A stretch of DNA of 64,000 bases. Source: G958295645 sp965242735. Lineage in GTDB: Bacteria; Gemmatimonadota; Gemmatimonadetes; Longimicrobiales; Gaopeijiaceae. The position numbers and the translations under genes are program-made. Positions 1-8,679 of the stretch are shown one piece after another; position 1 is the stretch's first letter; the number at the start of each line of letters is the position of its first letter. The notes below the pieces were generated by a model, which had not been told where the DNA came from, ran no database searches, and worked only from the letters and a program-made list of their open reading frames with translations. Where the stretch lies: assembly GCA_965242735.1 (NCBI GenBank), contig OZ251497.1:1860001-1924000 (forward strand). Reading direction: 5' to 3'.

Positions 1-3000
1 CAGGAATGCGGTCCGGAACGCCCAGTGCCGAATCGAGGACACCGTCCGGATCGACCTCCACCACCATCTCCACGCCCGGCCGCAAGACGTCGCCCGGGAC
101 CTCCACGTTCGCCGATGCCCCGAGACTGCCCTCCTGGAACTCCGCCGTCAGCGCTTGCGTTCCCGACGGGACCTCGAAAACCCGCTCCGACCCGTCCCGC
201 TGGTAGAACGTCGCCCGCGCCGCCGGCGCACGGGCACCCTCGCCTGCGGGCACCGACGCGAAAACCCGCAACAGCCCCGGCCTTCCCGCCACCAGCGGCA
301 CGGGAAACTCGAACGACTGGATCGCCTGCACGACGTACGCGGCCGCCCTGGCCTCCCCGTCCGCTCGGTCAGCGCAGGACCCGACGCGCCGAACCGGAAT
401 CGACCTCAGCCACGACTGAAAGGCAACTTCTCGTGGAGCGCACAGCCCCGTGCCGCCGAGCAGGAGCTCCGACATATCGAGCGACGTCCACGCGAAAGGC
501 AACGTCCCGGACATCCCGGCGTTGTGCGACAGGGAAAGCCGCTCCAAGCTGGCAAGGTTGGCCAGCTCCGGCGGTATCCCGCCCGTCAGATCGTTGCCGT
601 ACAGGTAGAGCTCCTCCAAGTTCGCCAAGCTGCCCAGCTCCGGCGGTATCCCGCCCGTCAGGTCGTTGCCGTACAGGTAGAGCTCCTCCAAGTTGGCGAG
701 ATTGCCCAGCTCCGGCGGTATCCCGCCCGTCAGGTCGTTGTCTTGCAGCCCGACCCACTTCAAGTTGGCGAGATTGCCCAGCGACGCGGGGAGATCGCCC
801 GTTAGTGCGTTCCACCCCAAGCCAAGCCCCTCCAAGCTGGCGAGGTTGCCCAGCTCCGGCGGTATCTCGCCCGCTAGATCGTTGCCCTGCAACTGAAGTG
901 ACTTTAGATTGCCGAGCTTGGCCAGCTCCGGCGGTAACCCGCCCGCCAAGTCGTTGACTATCAGCCTAAGGAACTCTAAATTGGCGAGGTTGCCCAGCTC
1001 CGGTGGTATCCTGCCCGTCAGGTCGTTCCACGCCAAGGAGAGCCTCTTCAGGCTGCTGAGGTTGCCCAGCTCCGGCGGTATCTCGCCCGTCAGGCCCGCG
1101 GCCTCCCTCCAAAGCGTCACCACTCGTCCTTGGTCGTCCGTGTGGACTCCGTGCCAGTCCTTCAGCGGTGCCGCAGTCAGCCAGTTGTCCTTGTCATTGG
1201 CGTTCCAGTTCGGGCCGTCCGTAGAGTAATACAAGACCTCCAAGACGTCGCGGTCCGTCAGCGACGGGCATTCGACGCCGTTGCCCATATGCGACGCAAT
1301 CGACTGCAACCAGTCCCGGAACGAAGGCTCGGCCGGGACGCACACGCTCGTGCCGTCGTACCGAAGCGCCCGCAACGACAGACCGATTAGGACCAGCGCA
1401 AGACGACCGCCAAGCTCGCGGTTGTCGTCGATTCGCAACTCCCGCAGGGACTTCAACGACGACAGCGACCCCGGCACTACGCCGGACAAGCCGTTTCCGC
1501 TCAAGTCGAGCGCGACGACCCGGCCTGAAACCGAATCCGTCTCGACCCCGTGCCAGTCGCTCAACGGCCCCGGCTGAAGCCATCCGTCCGACGACGTCCA
1601 GCTCGCTCCGCCGGCCGAACCGTACAGGGCCTCGAGCGCCGCCACGTCCGCCTCGTGGCAGAACGGGCCAACTGCCCTGTCGAGTCCGGCTGCGAAGTCG
1701 ATGAACTGTCGCGTGCCTGGTGCGCAAAGACCCGCGTTGTCTGACCAAAACATATTTGTCAGATTAGAGAGGCTACTTAGTTTCGCCGGTATTTCGCCTG
1801 TCAGGTCGTTGCGGTCCAGGCGAAGCTCCTCCAAGTTGGCGAGGTTGCCCAGCTCCGGCGGCATCTCGCCTGTCAGGTCGTTGCCGAACAGGTAAAGCAC
1901 CTCCAAGTTGGCGAGGTTGCCCAGTTCCGGCGGCATCTCGCCTGTCAGGTCGTTGCGGCCCAGGGAAAGCTCCTCCAAGTTGGCGAGGTTGCCCAGTTCC
2001 GGCGGCATCTCGCCTGTCAGGTCGTTGCGGCCCAGGGAAAGCGACGCCAAGTTGGCCAAGCGGCCCAGCTCCGGCGGTATCCCGCCCGTCAGTTCGTTGT
2101 CGAACAGGAAAATCTCCTCCAAGTTGGCCAAGTTGCCCAGCTCCGGCGGTATCTCGCTTGTCAGGCCGTTGTTGTATAGTATAAGCCTCTGCAAGCTGGC
2201 CAAGTTGCCCAGCTCCGGCGGTATCCTGCCCGTCAGGTCGTTGTTGCCCAGGGAAAGCGCCTCCAAGTTGGCCAAGCTGCCCAGCTCCGGCGGTATCCCG
2301 CCCGTCAGTTCGTTGCTGAACAGGCGAAGCCACTTCAAGCTGTCGAGGTCGCCCAGCTCCGGCGGTATCCCGCCCGTCAGTTCGTTGTTGCCCAGGGAAA
2401 GCGCCTCCAAGTTGGCCAAGCTGCCCAGCTCCGGCGGTATCTCGCCCGTCAGTTCGTTGCCGAACAGGCGAAGCCACTTCAAGCTGTCGAGGTCGCCCAG
2501 CTCCGGCGGTATCCCGCCCGTCAGTTCGTTGTCGAACAGGAAAATCTCCTCCAAGTTGGCCAAGTTGCCCAGCTCCGGCGGCAACTCGCCCGTCAGGCCG
2601 TTGGCCTCTAGGGACAGCGTGACCACTCGCCCGCTCTCGTCGGTGTCGACGCCATGCCAACTGCCCAGCGGCGCATCGGTCAGCCATCCTTCGTTCTGAG
2701 TCCAGTTCGGCCCGTCCGTCGCCTCGTACAGCGCCGTCAGCGCCGTCCTGTCGTCGACCTTGCGAACGGGACCGATCGTCACGATCACGTCGGCCGATGC
2801 GCCGGAGGCGGCCGCCGCCGTCACCGTCGTGCGGCCGGACGCCGCCGCGACGACCAGCCCGGAGGCGTCCACCCGCGCCACCGTCGTGTCCGCGCTCGTC
2901 CAGCTCACCGCCGCGCCCGGCAACGGCCGGCCTTGGCCGTCCAGAACCGAAGCGGACAAGCGCACCGTGTCCCCCAGCGCCGCCTGCACGGCAGGGCCCT

Positions 3001-3106
3001 GCGCGACCTGCACGGACGCGCCGCGCGGCGGCTCGGTCATGTCGTCGGCGCAACCGGCCGCGACCGCCGCCGCCGTGCAGAACAGCGCCAGAGTTCTACG
3101 ATTCAT
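1..3106 (-). CDS. Secreted LRR lipoprotein of module B (3' end outside window)
   Basis: The frame opens at ATG 3106-3104 and stays open to the window edge, so about 1035 residues are visible and the C-terminus is missing. It starts with a lipoprotein signal (lipobox VAAGC, Cys19), then a BIG2 Ig-like domain (about residues 25-120), a Trp-containing LRR cap, about 12 LRRs of 24 residues with consensus LTGEIPPELGNL (nt 2640-1770), a Cys-containing cap and about 8 more LRRs (nt 1100-480). The visible end aligns with the paralogue at 4981-8679 just before its protease motif, so a metzincin domain is predicted beyond position 1. Its ATG overlaps the stop of the CARDB gene (ATGA), implying translational coupling. 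Function inferred: surface-anchored binding protein/protease. The ligand is unknown. Confidence 0.85.
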   Translation of the reverse strand, partial: MNRRTLALFCTAAAVAAGCADDMTEPPRGASVQVAQGPAVQAALGDTVRLSASVLDGQGRPLPGAAVSWTSADTTVARVDASGLVVAAASGRTTVTAAAASGASADVIVTIGPVRKVDDRTALTALYEATDGPNWTQNEGWLTDAPLGSWHGVDTDESGRVVTLSLEANGLTGELPPELGNLANLEEIFLFDNELTGGIPPELGDLDSLKWLRLFGNELTGEIPPELGSLANLEALSLGNNELTGGIPPELGDLDSLKWLRLFSNELTGGIPPELGSLANLEALSLGNNDLTGRIPPELGNLASLQRLILYNNGLTSEIPPELGNLANLEEIFLFDNELTGGIPPELGRLANLASLSLGRNDLTGEMPPELGNLANLEELSLGRNDLTGEMPPELGNLANLEVLYLFGNDLTGEMPPELGNLANLEELRLDRNDLTGEIPAKLSSLSNLTNMFWSDNAGLCAPGTRQFIDFAAGLDRAVGPFCHEADVAALEALYGSAGGASWTSSDGWLQPGPLSDWHGVETDSVSGRVVALDLSGNGLSGVVPGSLSSLKSLRELRIDDNRELGGRLALVLIGLSLRALRYDGTSVCVPAEPSFRDWLQSIASHMGNGVECPSLTDRDVLEVLYYSTDGPNWNANDKDNWLTAAPLKDWHGVHTDDQGRVVTLWREAAGLTGEIPPELGNLSSLKRLSLAWNDLTGRIPPELGNLANLEFLRLIVNDLAGGLPPELAKLGNLKSLQLQGNDLAGEIPPELGNLASLEGLGLGWNALTGDLPASLGNLANLKWVGLQDNDLTGGIPPELGNLANLEELYLYGNDLTGGIPPELGSLANLEELYLYGNDLTGGIPPELANLASLERLSLSHNAGMSGTLPFAWTSLDMSELLLGGTGLCAPREVAFQSWLRSIPVRRVGSCADRADGEARAAAYVVQAIQSFEFPVPLVAGRPGLLRVFASVPAGEGARAPAARATFYQRDGSERVFEVPSGTQALTAEFQEGSLGASANVEVPGDVLRPGVEMVVEVDPDGVLDSALGVPDRIP

Positions 3107-3996
3107 TGTCGTTCCTTGGTCGCCTGCCTTGCGACGAAGAAGGGAGAATGGTCGATCCGCAAGACGCGGCCGGCCGCCGAATCGGGACTTGCGGCGCGGA
3201 ATCGGCCTGCCGGATAGGCGGCGTCGCCACCCGCGGCGCGGACGACAATCGTCAGGGCGCTCGAGCAGTTGTTGGCGGTGCGGAACTCGCCCTCCACGGC
3301 GTCGGCGCACCCGCCCAGACGGAGGACGGTTCCCGGCAGCGCCGAGCGCTGAACCGTGACGTCGACCCGTCCCCGCGCCAACTCGCCTGGGGCAAGAGCC
3401 GGCACGTCCGCGGGCTCGCCGATCTCGTCGTCCGAGGTCGTGATGACGGTGTCGGCCGACTCGAACGCCCGCAGGCGCGTCGCGGCGGCGTCGGCGTCGC
3501 CGAGATTGCGGATCGTCATGGAGAACCGGAAGCTGCCGCCCGGCGCAATCGCGACGCTGTCCCGCGACACGCTCACCGCCAAGTCCGGGCCGACCATCAC
3601 CGTCGCCGCAAAGCTCAAGGAGCTGGACGACAAGCCGCCCGGGTCCCGGGCCGACACGGCGATCGTGGCGGTCCCCGGAGCGACAGGCTGCACGGCGACC
3701 ACGGAACCGGAGACGCTCGCCGACGCCACAGCGTCGTCGCTCGACCGCGCAACGTACGTCAGCGCGTCGCCGTCCGGGTCGGAGAAGTTGCCCGCCACGT
3801 CCACCGTCGCCGCGTCTCCACCCAGCTTCAGCGTTTGGTCGGGTATCGACCCGCGTCGTTCGGGCGCGCTGTTGGACGGCGGCTCCGGCGGCGGCGGCCC
3901 GGCGCCAGAATCGCCACAGGCGGCGAGAAGCGATGCGACGACGGCCGCCGCCCACCGCGACCGCCTGTTCCGGCGAGCTGTAATATCGGAATGCAT
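3103..3996 (-). CDS. CARDB-domain lipoprotein of module B
   Basis: 297 residues. A basic n-region and lipobox LLAAC (Cys27) predict a lipoprotein. A short proline linker is followed by a cadherin/Ig-like domain with an SDPDGDALTY motif (about residues 45-135), then one CARDB-type adhesion domain (about 140-265) whose conserved Cys pair lies in the LGGCADAV and NNCSS segments. CARDB domains are beta-sandwiches of secreted proteins; the binding partner is unknown. The TGA stop overlaps the ATG of the downstream LRR gene by four bases. It is a shorter paralogue of the gene at 8676-9905, which has two CARDB units. No Shine-Dalgarno sequence precedes the ATG, so initiation may be leaderless or weak. 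Confidence 0.85.
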   Translation of the reverse strand: MHSDITARRNRRSRWAAAVVASLLAACGDSGAGPPPPEPPSNSAPERRGSIPDQTLKLGGDAATVDVAGNFSDPDGDALTYVARSSDDAVASASVSGSVVAVQPVAPGTATIAVSARDPGGLSSSSLSFAATVMVGPDLAVSVSRDSVAIAPGGSFRFSMTIRNLGDADAAATRLRAFESADTVITTSDDEIGEPADVPALAPGELARGRVDVTVQRSALPGTVLRLGGCADAVEGEFRTANNCSSALTIVVRAAGGDAAYPAGRFRAASPDSAAGRVLRIDHSPFFVARQATKERQ

Positions 3997-4111
3997 GAGC
4001 TTGGACCGTAGCCGCCTGCGAATTCGTCCGAAACGTCAGAAACGGGGCATTTTATGCCAAATCCGGGGCCGCCTTCGCCGCCCGCTCAGCACCCCCGCCT
4101 TGAAACGCCGC
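3997..4111 (-). promoter_or_regulatory. Control region between regulator and CARDB gene, copy B
   Basis: 115 bp between the regulator stop and the CARDB start, strongly conserved with 9906-10022. It holds a short dyad, GGCAT-TTT-ATGCC, at 4046-4058. Read on the minus strand this contains a -10-like TAAAAT with no recognisable -35 at 16-18 bp. That is what an activator-dependent promoter would look like. Inference only. Confidence 0.45.
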
Positions 4112-4914
4112 TCACGGGCCCCTCCCCCGCTTCGCGCCCCCGTCCGACCGCTCCGCCACCCATGCCGCGAAGGCGGCGTTCACGCGCTCCGGGTCCCGCC
4201 CCGCGACCGCCAGCGTGCATCCCAGCTTGCGACACGCCAGCCGCTCGAGCATCCGGCGCCCGTACCGGCCCTCCGAGCAAATCCCGCGCCACGACTTGGC
4301 GCCGCGCTGGGGCACCGCCCAGAGCAGAACCGCCCAGCCCAGGAACTCCTTGACCCCGCAGCGCAGAGGAACGTCCGCCCGCCAATAGCGGCGCAGCGTG
4401 TCGGGCTCCACGCTGACTTGACACGCGAGCCCTTTTACATTATGGGGGGGGGGGGGGGAAGATTCTGCCGGCCGAGTCCGCACGCGATCCGCAACGCCTT
4501 GTCCACCTGCGGCCTCAGCTCGGCGCAGGCCAGGATCCGATGGGCCAGCATCTGGAGCGGGCCGCTCCGCCATCCGGCTCGCCGAAGCGCGGACGGCAGC
4601 CGGTCCGCGGCTTCCTCCGCCCAAACGGCCTGGAACGACGACGAATCCAGCTCGCGCAGCAGCTGCAGCCGGCGCAGGGACAGCGGCGTCACGACCACGC
4701 AGGACGGCCCGCCGACCGACGCGCCGAAGACCGAACGCAGCCGGGCCGAGTCCTCGGCCGCGTAGTCGGGCGTGCAGTAGACGCCCACCTCCGCGACCGA
4801 CCGAGGGGCCGCCGCGAACTCGTCCCACGCCTCCGTCCAGACGATCTCGTCTCCGGGCAGGATCGGGCGCAACCGCTCCCGCAACCGCCGGCACTTGCTG
4901 TACACGACTATCAT
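4112..4914 (-). CDS. Phase-variable AraC-like regulator, copy B (currently OFF by frameshift)
   Basis: The N-terminal half (ATG 4914, about 150 residues) has the alternating strand/helix pattern of a receiver-like domain but no clear phospho-acceptor Asp. It runs into a polyproline linker encoded by a C15 tract and stops at once (PPPPP-I-M-stop). The C-terminal half, in another frame to TGA 4112, reads as an AraC-like HTH domain (motifs LRRYWRADVP, EFLGWAVLLWAV, RRMLERLACRKLG). A tract of 13, 16 or 19 would join them into about 267 residues. The N-terminal protein is identical to copy A although the DNA has silent differences, which argues for selection rather than decay. It sits directly upstream of the CARDB-LRR pair it plausibly controls. 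Assignment to the AraC family is by pattern only. Confidence 0.75.
4444..4458. repeat. Poly-G tract (15 G), putative phase-variation switch
   Basis: Fifteen consecutive G on the plus strand inside the domain linker of the regulator at 4112-4914. The bases that follow on the coding strand (ATAATGTAA) give stop codons immediately in the frames for tract lengths 0 and 2 modulo 3, and an open frame only for 1 modulo 3. The same tract, longer, is at 10355-10377. Homopolymer length in assemblies can be wrong, so the ON/OFF state is provisional. Confidence 0.85.
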
Positions 4915-4924
4915 GCTGGAGGAC

Positions 4925-4954
4925 AGAATGGGGCGGCGGCCGGCGGTGCGTCAA
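4925..4954 (-). promoter_or_regulatory. Putative sigma-70 promoter of regulator copy B
   Basis: On the minus strand, TTGACG (4954-4949), an 18-bp spacer and CATTCT (4930-4925). Only ten bases separate the -10 from the ATG at 4914, and there is no Shine-Dalgarno, so the transcript would be leaderless or nearly so. Copy A has the same boxes with a 17-bp spacer. Confidence 0.5.
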
Positions 4955-4980
4955 GCGGCGGGGGTCGGGGGTCAAATGGG

Positions 4981-7900
4981 CTACCGCCGCCAGGCGTCCG
5001 GCGCGGGAACGCCCCGGCTCACTTGGACCTGCAGGCCCGGCTCCGGCGCCGCCGCGGCAGCGTCCGCCTCCGCGACTGCCGCATCGGGCCAGTCGCGCAG
5101 GATGCCGCGCACGTTGCCCGTGGCCGGGTCGAGCAGCAACGCCGCCGCCGGACCGCTCTCGGCGTCCAGCTCGGCCGTGCCTCCCGGGCCCGTCAGCACG
5201 ATGCGCGCCAAGGCGTCCGCCCAGCCGGCCTCGGCCGGAAGCGCGAACACGAACGACTGCCGGCCGTCGCCGTCCGCGATCTCCGCCATGTCGAACGCCC
5301 GGTCGAACAGCGCGCGGCCGTCTTCGGCCTCGCCCACGATCCGCCACTCGCCCGGCCCGTCCGGCAGCGACGCCCGAGCGTCGTCCACGACGAACGACGG
5401 GTTCAGGAACGGCTTGCCGTCCGCGTCCGCGCCGCCCCACAGCAGCAGAACCCGGGTCGGCGGGCCCGCGAAGGCGGCAACTCCTGCCTCGTCGTGCATC
5501 CGCCACCGAAACGACCGGGCGAAATGGTAATCGCCGAGCCAAAGGCCACCGCAGTAACTCATCAGGTCCGGCAGGACCGGCGGCAAGAGCCGCCCCGACC
5601 GGCGGTTCCAGCCCCATGCGCCTATACGGCCCCGGTCGTCCGGAAACGACCAGTCCACGCTGATTTGGGCACCACAGGGAGCATGCCAAAGGCGAAAGTT
5701 GTGGCCGAACTCGTGGGCGATGACGCCATTACCGGGCACAGAAAACATAGACTGGCCGGTGGGGGAAGCCACACCTGCAGCCCCGGTCGGATGGGGCAAG
5801 GTGCCCATCCAATAGCCACTTCCGTTCTCGAGCGTCCGGATCGCCAAGGTCTCTCTCAGGAGAACGAATGCGCTGTTGGAAGAACTCCACACGGGCTCGT
5901 GCACCGTCACGCTCATCGCCCCCACAGGCAACGCCCTCTGCGTCGTCTCGAACAGCGGGTCGTCCGGCGTCAACCCCCGAGTCACGTCCAGTATCGACGA
6001 GTCAGGATCGGCCCTCCACAGAAACGGCACCACCGTCACGTCGAACGGCGGCAACTCGTAAACCTCCAACGCCGTCCGCCCCGCCGTCGGAATGCGTGTA
6101 GGAACGCCCAGCCCCGGATCGAGGGTACCTTCCGGATCGACATCCACCACCATCTCCACCCCCGGCTGCAACACGTCGGCCGGAACCTCGACGTTCGCCG
6201 ACGCCCCGAAACTGCCTTCCTGCAAGTCGGTGCGTAGCGTCCCTTCCCCGGACGGAACTTTGATGGTCCGCTCCGACCCGTCACGCAGGTAGAACGTCGC
6301 CCGCGCCGTCGGCACACGGGCGCCCTCCATCTGCGGGCCCCACGCGAACACCCGTAGCAACCCAGGCCTTCCCGCCACCAGCGGCACGGGAAAGTCAAAC
6401 GACTGGACCGCTTGGACGACGTATGCGGCCGCCCTTGCTTCTCCGCCCACTCGCTCCGCGCACACTGAAACGCGCCGGAGCGGAATCGATCTCAGCCACG
6501 ATTGGAAATCGGCGTCACGGGGAGCGCACAACCTCGTGCCGCCAATCAGAAGCTCCCGCAAATCGAGCGATGTCAGTTCGGCAGGCAACATCCCGGACAT
6601 CCCGGCATTGTTCGCTACGGCTAGGCTCCGCAATTTTGACAGGTTGCCCAGCTCCTCAGGGATCTCGCCCGTCAGGGCGTTCTGGCTCAAAAACAGATAC
6701 AGCAAATCTAGATTGCCCAGCTCCGGAGGGATTTCGCCTGTCAGGGCGTTGTTCGACAGCTCAAGAGAGTACAAGGACGACAGGTTGCCCAGCTCCGGCG
6801 GTATCTCGCCCGTCAGGTTGTTGCCGTCCAGTATAAGGATCGCCAAGTGAGCGAGGTTGCCCAGCTCCGGCGGTATCTCGCCCGTCAGGTTGTTGGCGTA
6901 CAGCCTAAGAGATCCCAAGTTGGCGAGGTTGCCCAGCTCCGGCGGTATCTCGCCCGTCAGGTTGTTGCGGTCCAGGCGAAGCTCCTCCAAGTTGGCGAGA
7001 TTGCCCAGCTCCGGCGGTATCTCGCCCGTCAGGTTGTTGGCGCCCAGCCTAAGTGCGACCACTCGCCCGCTCTCGTCGGTCTGGACTCCGTGCCAATCCT
7101 TCAGCGGCATCGCAGTCATCCAGTTGTCCTGGGCATTCCAATTCGCGCCGCCCGTAGAGTAGTAGAGGACCTCCAAGACGTCGCGGTCCGCCAGCGGAGG
7201 GCATTCGATCCCGTTGCCCATGTGCGATGCTATCGACTGCAACCACTTGCGAAACGAAGGCTCGGCCGGAGCGCACACGTTCGTGCCGTCGTACCGAAGC
7301 GTCCGCAACGACAGAGCGGTTAGGCCCAGCGCGAGACGACCGCCAAGCTCGCCGTTGTCGTCGATTCGCAACTCCTTCAGAGCCTCCATCCTCAAGAGTG
7401 ATGCTGGCAATGCGCCGGACAAGTTGTTTGCACTCAAGTCGAGCGCGATGACACGGCCCGCAACCGAATCCGTCTCGACTCCGTACCAGTCGCTCAACGG
7501 CCCAGGCTGAAGCCAGCCATCCGACGCACCCCAGTCCGAACCGCCGGCCGAACTGTACAGAGCTTCGAGTGTTGCTGCGTCCGGTTCGTGACAGAAAGGG
7601 CCAATTGCTTGGGCAAGAGCTCCGGCAAAGTCAATGAACTGTCGCGTGCCCGGCGCACAAAGACCTGCATTGTTAAACCAGTACATGAATTTCAGATTAG
7701 AGAGGCCACTTAGTTTCGCAGGTATCTCGCTGGTCAGCGCGTTGTAGCTTAGGCGAAGAGTCTCCAAGCTGGCCAAGTTGCCCAGCTCCGGCGGTATCTC
7801 GCCCGTCAGGTTGTTGGCGGACAGCCGAAGAAACGACAAGCTGGCGAGGTCGCCCAGCTCCGGCGGTATCTCGCCCGTCAAGTTGTTGGCGGACAGCCGA

Positions 7901-8679
7901 AGAAACGACAAGCTGGCGAGGTCGCCCAGCTTCGCGGGGATCTCGCCGGTCAGCGCGTTGTTGTGTAGATTAAGCCCCTGCAAGCTGGCCAAGTTGCCCA
8001 ACTCCGGCGGTATCTCGCCCGTCAGGTTGTTGTCGTTCAGCCTAAGAAATCCCAAGTTGGCGAGGTTGCCCAGCTCCGGCGGTATCTCGCCCGTCAGCAA
8101 GTTGCGACGCAGGTCAAGATCCTCCAAGCTGGCCAAGTTGCCCAGCTCCGGCGGTATCTCGCCCGTCAGGTCGTTGTCGTTCAGCCTGAGTACGACCACT
8201 CGCCCGCTCCCGTCGGTGTCGACACCATGCCAGCGGCCCAGCGGCTGATCGGTCAGCCACCCGTTGTTCGCGGTCCAGTTCGGCCCGTCCGTCGCCTCGT
8301 ACAGGACCGTCAGCGCCGTCCTGGCGTCACTCTTTCGAATGGGCCCGACCGTCACGATCACCACGGCCGATGCCCCGGAGACAACCGTCGCCGTCACCGT
8401 CGTGCTGCCGGCCGCCACGGCAGCGACCAAGCCCGAAGCGTCCACTCGCGCCACCGTCGGGTCCGCGCTCGTCCAGCGAACCACGGCTCCCGGCACGGGC
8501 TGGTCTCGGCCGTCCAGGACCGAAGCCGACAGGCGCACCGTGTCGCCAAGCGCCACCTCCACGGCCACGCCCTGCGCGACCTGCACCGACGCGCCTCCGG
8601 ACGGCTCGGTCACGTCGTCGGCGCACCCGGCGGCGAGCGCCGCTGCCAGGCCCAAGCAACGCAGATTCCTACGGTTCAT
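4981..8679 (-). CDS. BIG2-LRR-metzincin lipoprotein of module A
   Basis: 1232 residues. The start ATG 8679 has a good RBS (AAGGAAGG) and overlaps the CARDB stop (ATGA); a longer upstream frame is only the antisense-like shadow of that gene. Order: lipobox LAAGC (Cys19); BIG2 domain (about 25-120); first array of about 7 plant-type LRRs; Cys-containing cap; second array of about 7 LRRs; an all-beta region; then a zinc protease motif HEFGHNFRLWH (His989, Glu990, His993, His999) and a DLMSYC Met-turn at Met1040. HExxHxxxxxH plus a downstream Met is the metzincin signature, though the usual Gly at position 8 is Arg. Likely a cell-surface protease aimed by LRRs at a protein or glycan target. Substrate unknown. 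Confidence 0.88.
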   Translation of the reverse strand: MNRRNLRCLGLAAALAAGCADDVTEPSGGASVQVAQGVAVEVALGDTVRLSASVLDGRDQPVPGAVVRWTSADPTVARVDASGLVAAVAAGSTTVTATVVSGASAVVIVTVGPIRKSDARTALTVLYEATDGPNWTANNGWLTDQPLGRWHGVDTDGSGRVVVLRLNDNDLTGEIPPELGNLASLEDLDLRRNLLTGEIPPELGNLANLGFLRLNDNNLTGEIPPELGNLASLQGLNLHNNALTGEIPAKLGDLASLSFLRLSANNLTGEIPPELGDLASLSFLRLSANNLTGEIPPELGNLASLETLRLSYNALTSEIPAKLSGLSNLKFMYWFNNAGLCAPGTRQFIDFAGALAQAIGPFCHEPDAATLEALYSSAGGSDWGASDGWLQPGPLSDWYGVETDSVAGRVIALDLSANNLSGALPASLLRMEALKELRIDDNGELGGRLALGLTALSLRTLRYDGTNVCAPAEPSFRKWLQSIASHMGNGIECPPLADRDVLEVLYYSTGGANWNAQDNWMTAMPLKDWHGVQTDESGRVVALRLGANNLTGEIPPELGNLANLEELRLDRNNLTGEIPPELGNLANLGSLRLYANNLTGEIPPELGNLAHLAILILDGNNLTGEIPPELGNLSSLYSLELSNNALTGEIPPELGNLDLLYLFLSQNALTGEIPEELGNLSKLRSLAVANNAGMSGMLPAELTSLDLRELLIGGTRLCAPRDADFQSWLRSIPLRRVSVCAERVGGEARAAAYVVQAVQSFDFPVPLVAGRPGLLRVFAWGPQMEGARVPTARATFYLRDGSERTIKVPSGEGTLRTDLQEGSFGASANVEVPADVLQPGVEMVVDVDPEGTLDPGLGVPTRIPTAGRTALEVYELPPFDVTVVPFLWRADPDSSILDVTRGLTPDDPLFETTQRALPVGAMSVTVHEPVWSSSNSAFVLLRETLAIRTLENGSGYWMGTLPHPTGAAGVASPTGQSMFSVPGNGVIAHEFGHNFRLWHAPCGAQISVDWSFPDDRGRIGAWGWNRRSGRLLPPVLPDLMSYCGGLWLGDYHFARSFRWRMHDEAGVAAFAGPPTRVLLLWGGADADGKPFLNPSFVVDDARASLPDGPGEWRIVGEAEDGRALFDRAFDMAEIADGDGRQSFVFALPAEAGWADALARIVLTGPGGTAELDAESGPAAALLLDPATGNVRGILRDWPDAAVAEADAAAAAPEPGLQVQVSRGVPAPDAWRR

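Noticed and set aside
1770..2640. Regular 72-bp repeats resembling a CRISPR or satellite array
   Set aside because: The units code 24-residue LRRs in an open frame and have no spacer structure.
1773..3053. Minus-strand frame rich in GQLGQLGGAFP-like repeats
   Set aside because: It is the LRR DNA repeat read in the wrong frame; the correct frame gives a lipobox, BIG2 and LRRs and continues without a stop to the window edge.
4112..4914. Regulator copies as decaying pseudogenes
   Set aside because: The only lesion is at a homopolymer, the same place in both copies, and the protein is conserved through silent substitutions; phase variation explains this better.
1..8679. Plant-type LRRs as eukaryotic contamination
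   Set aside because: Bacterial lipoboxes, RBS, ATGA coupling and surrounding bacterial genes show they are native; this LRR type is known in bacteria.
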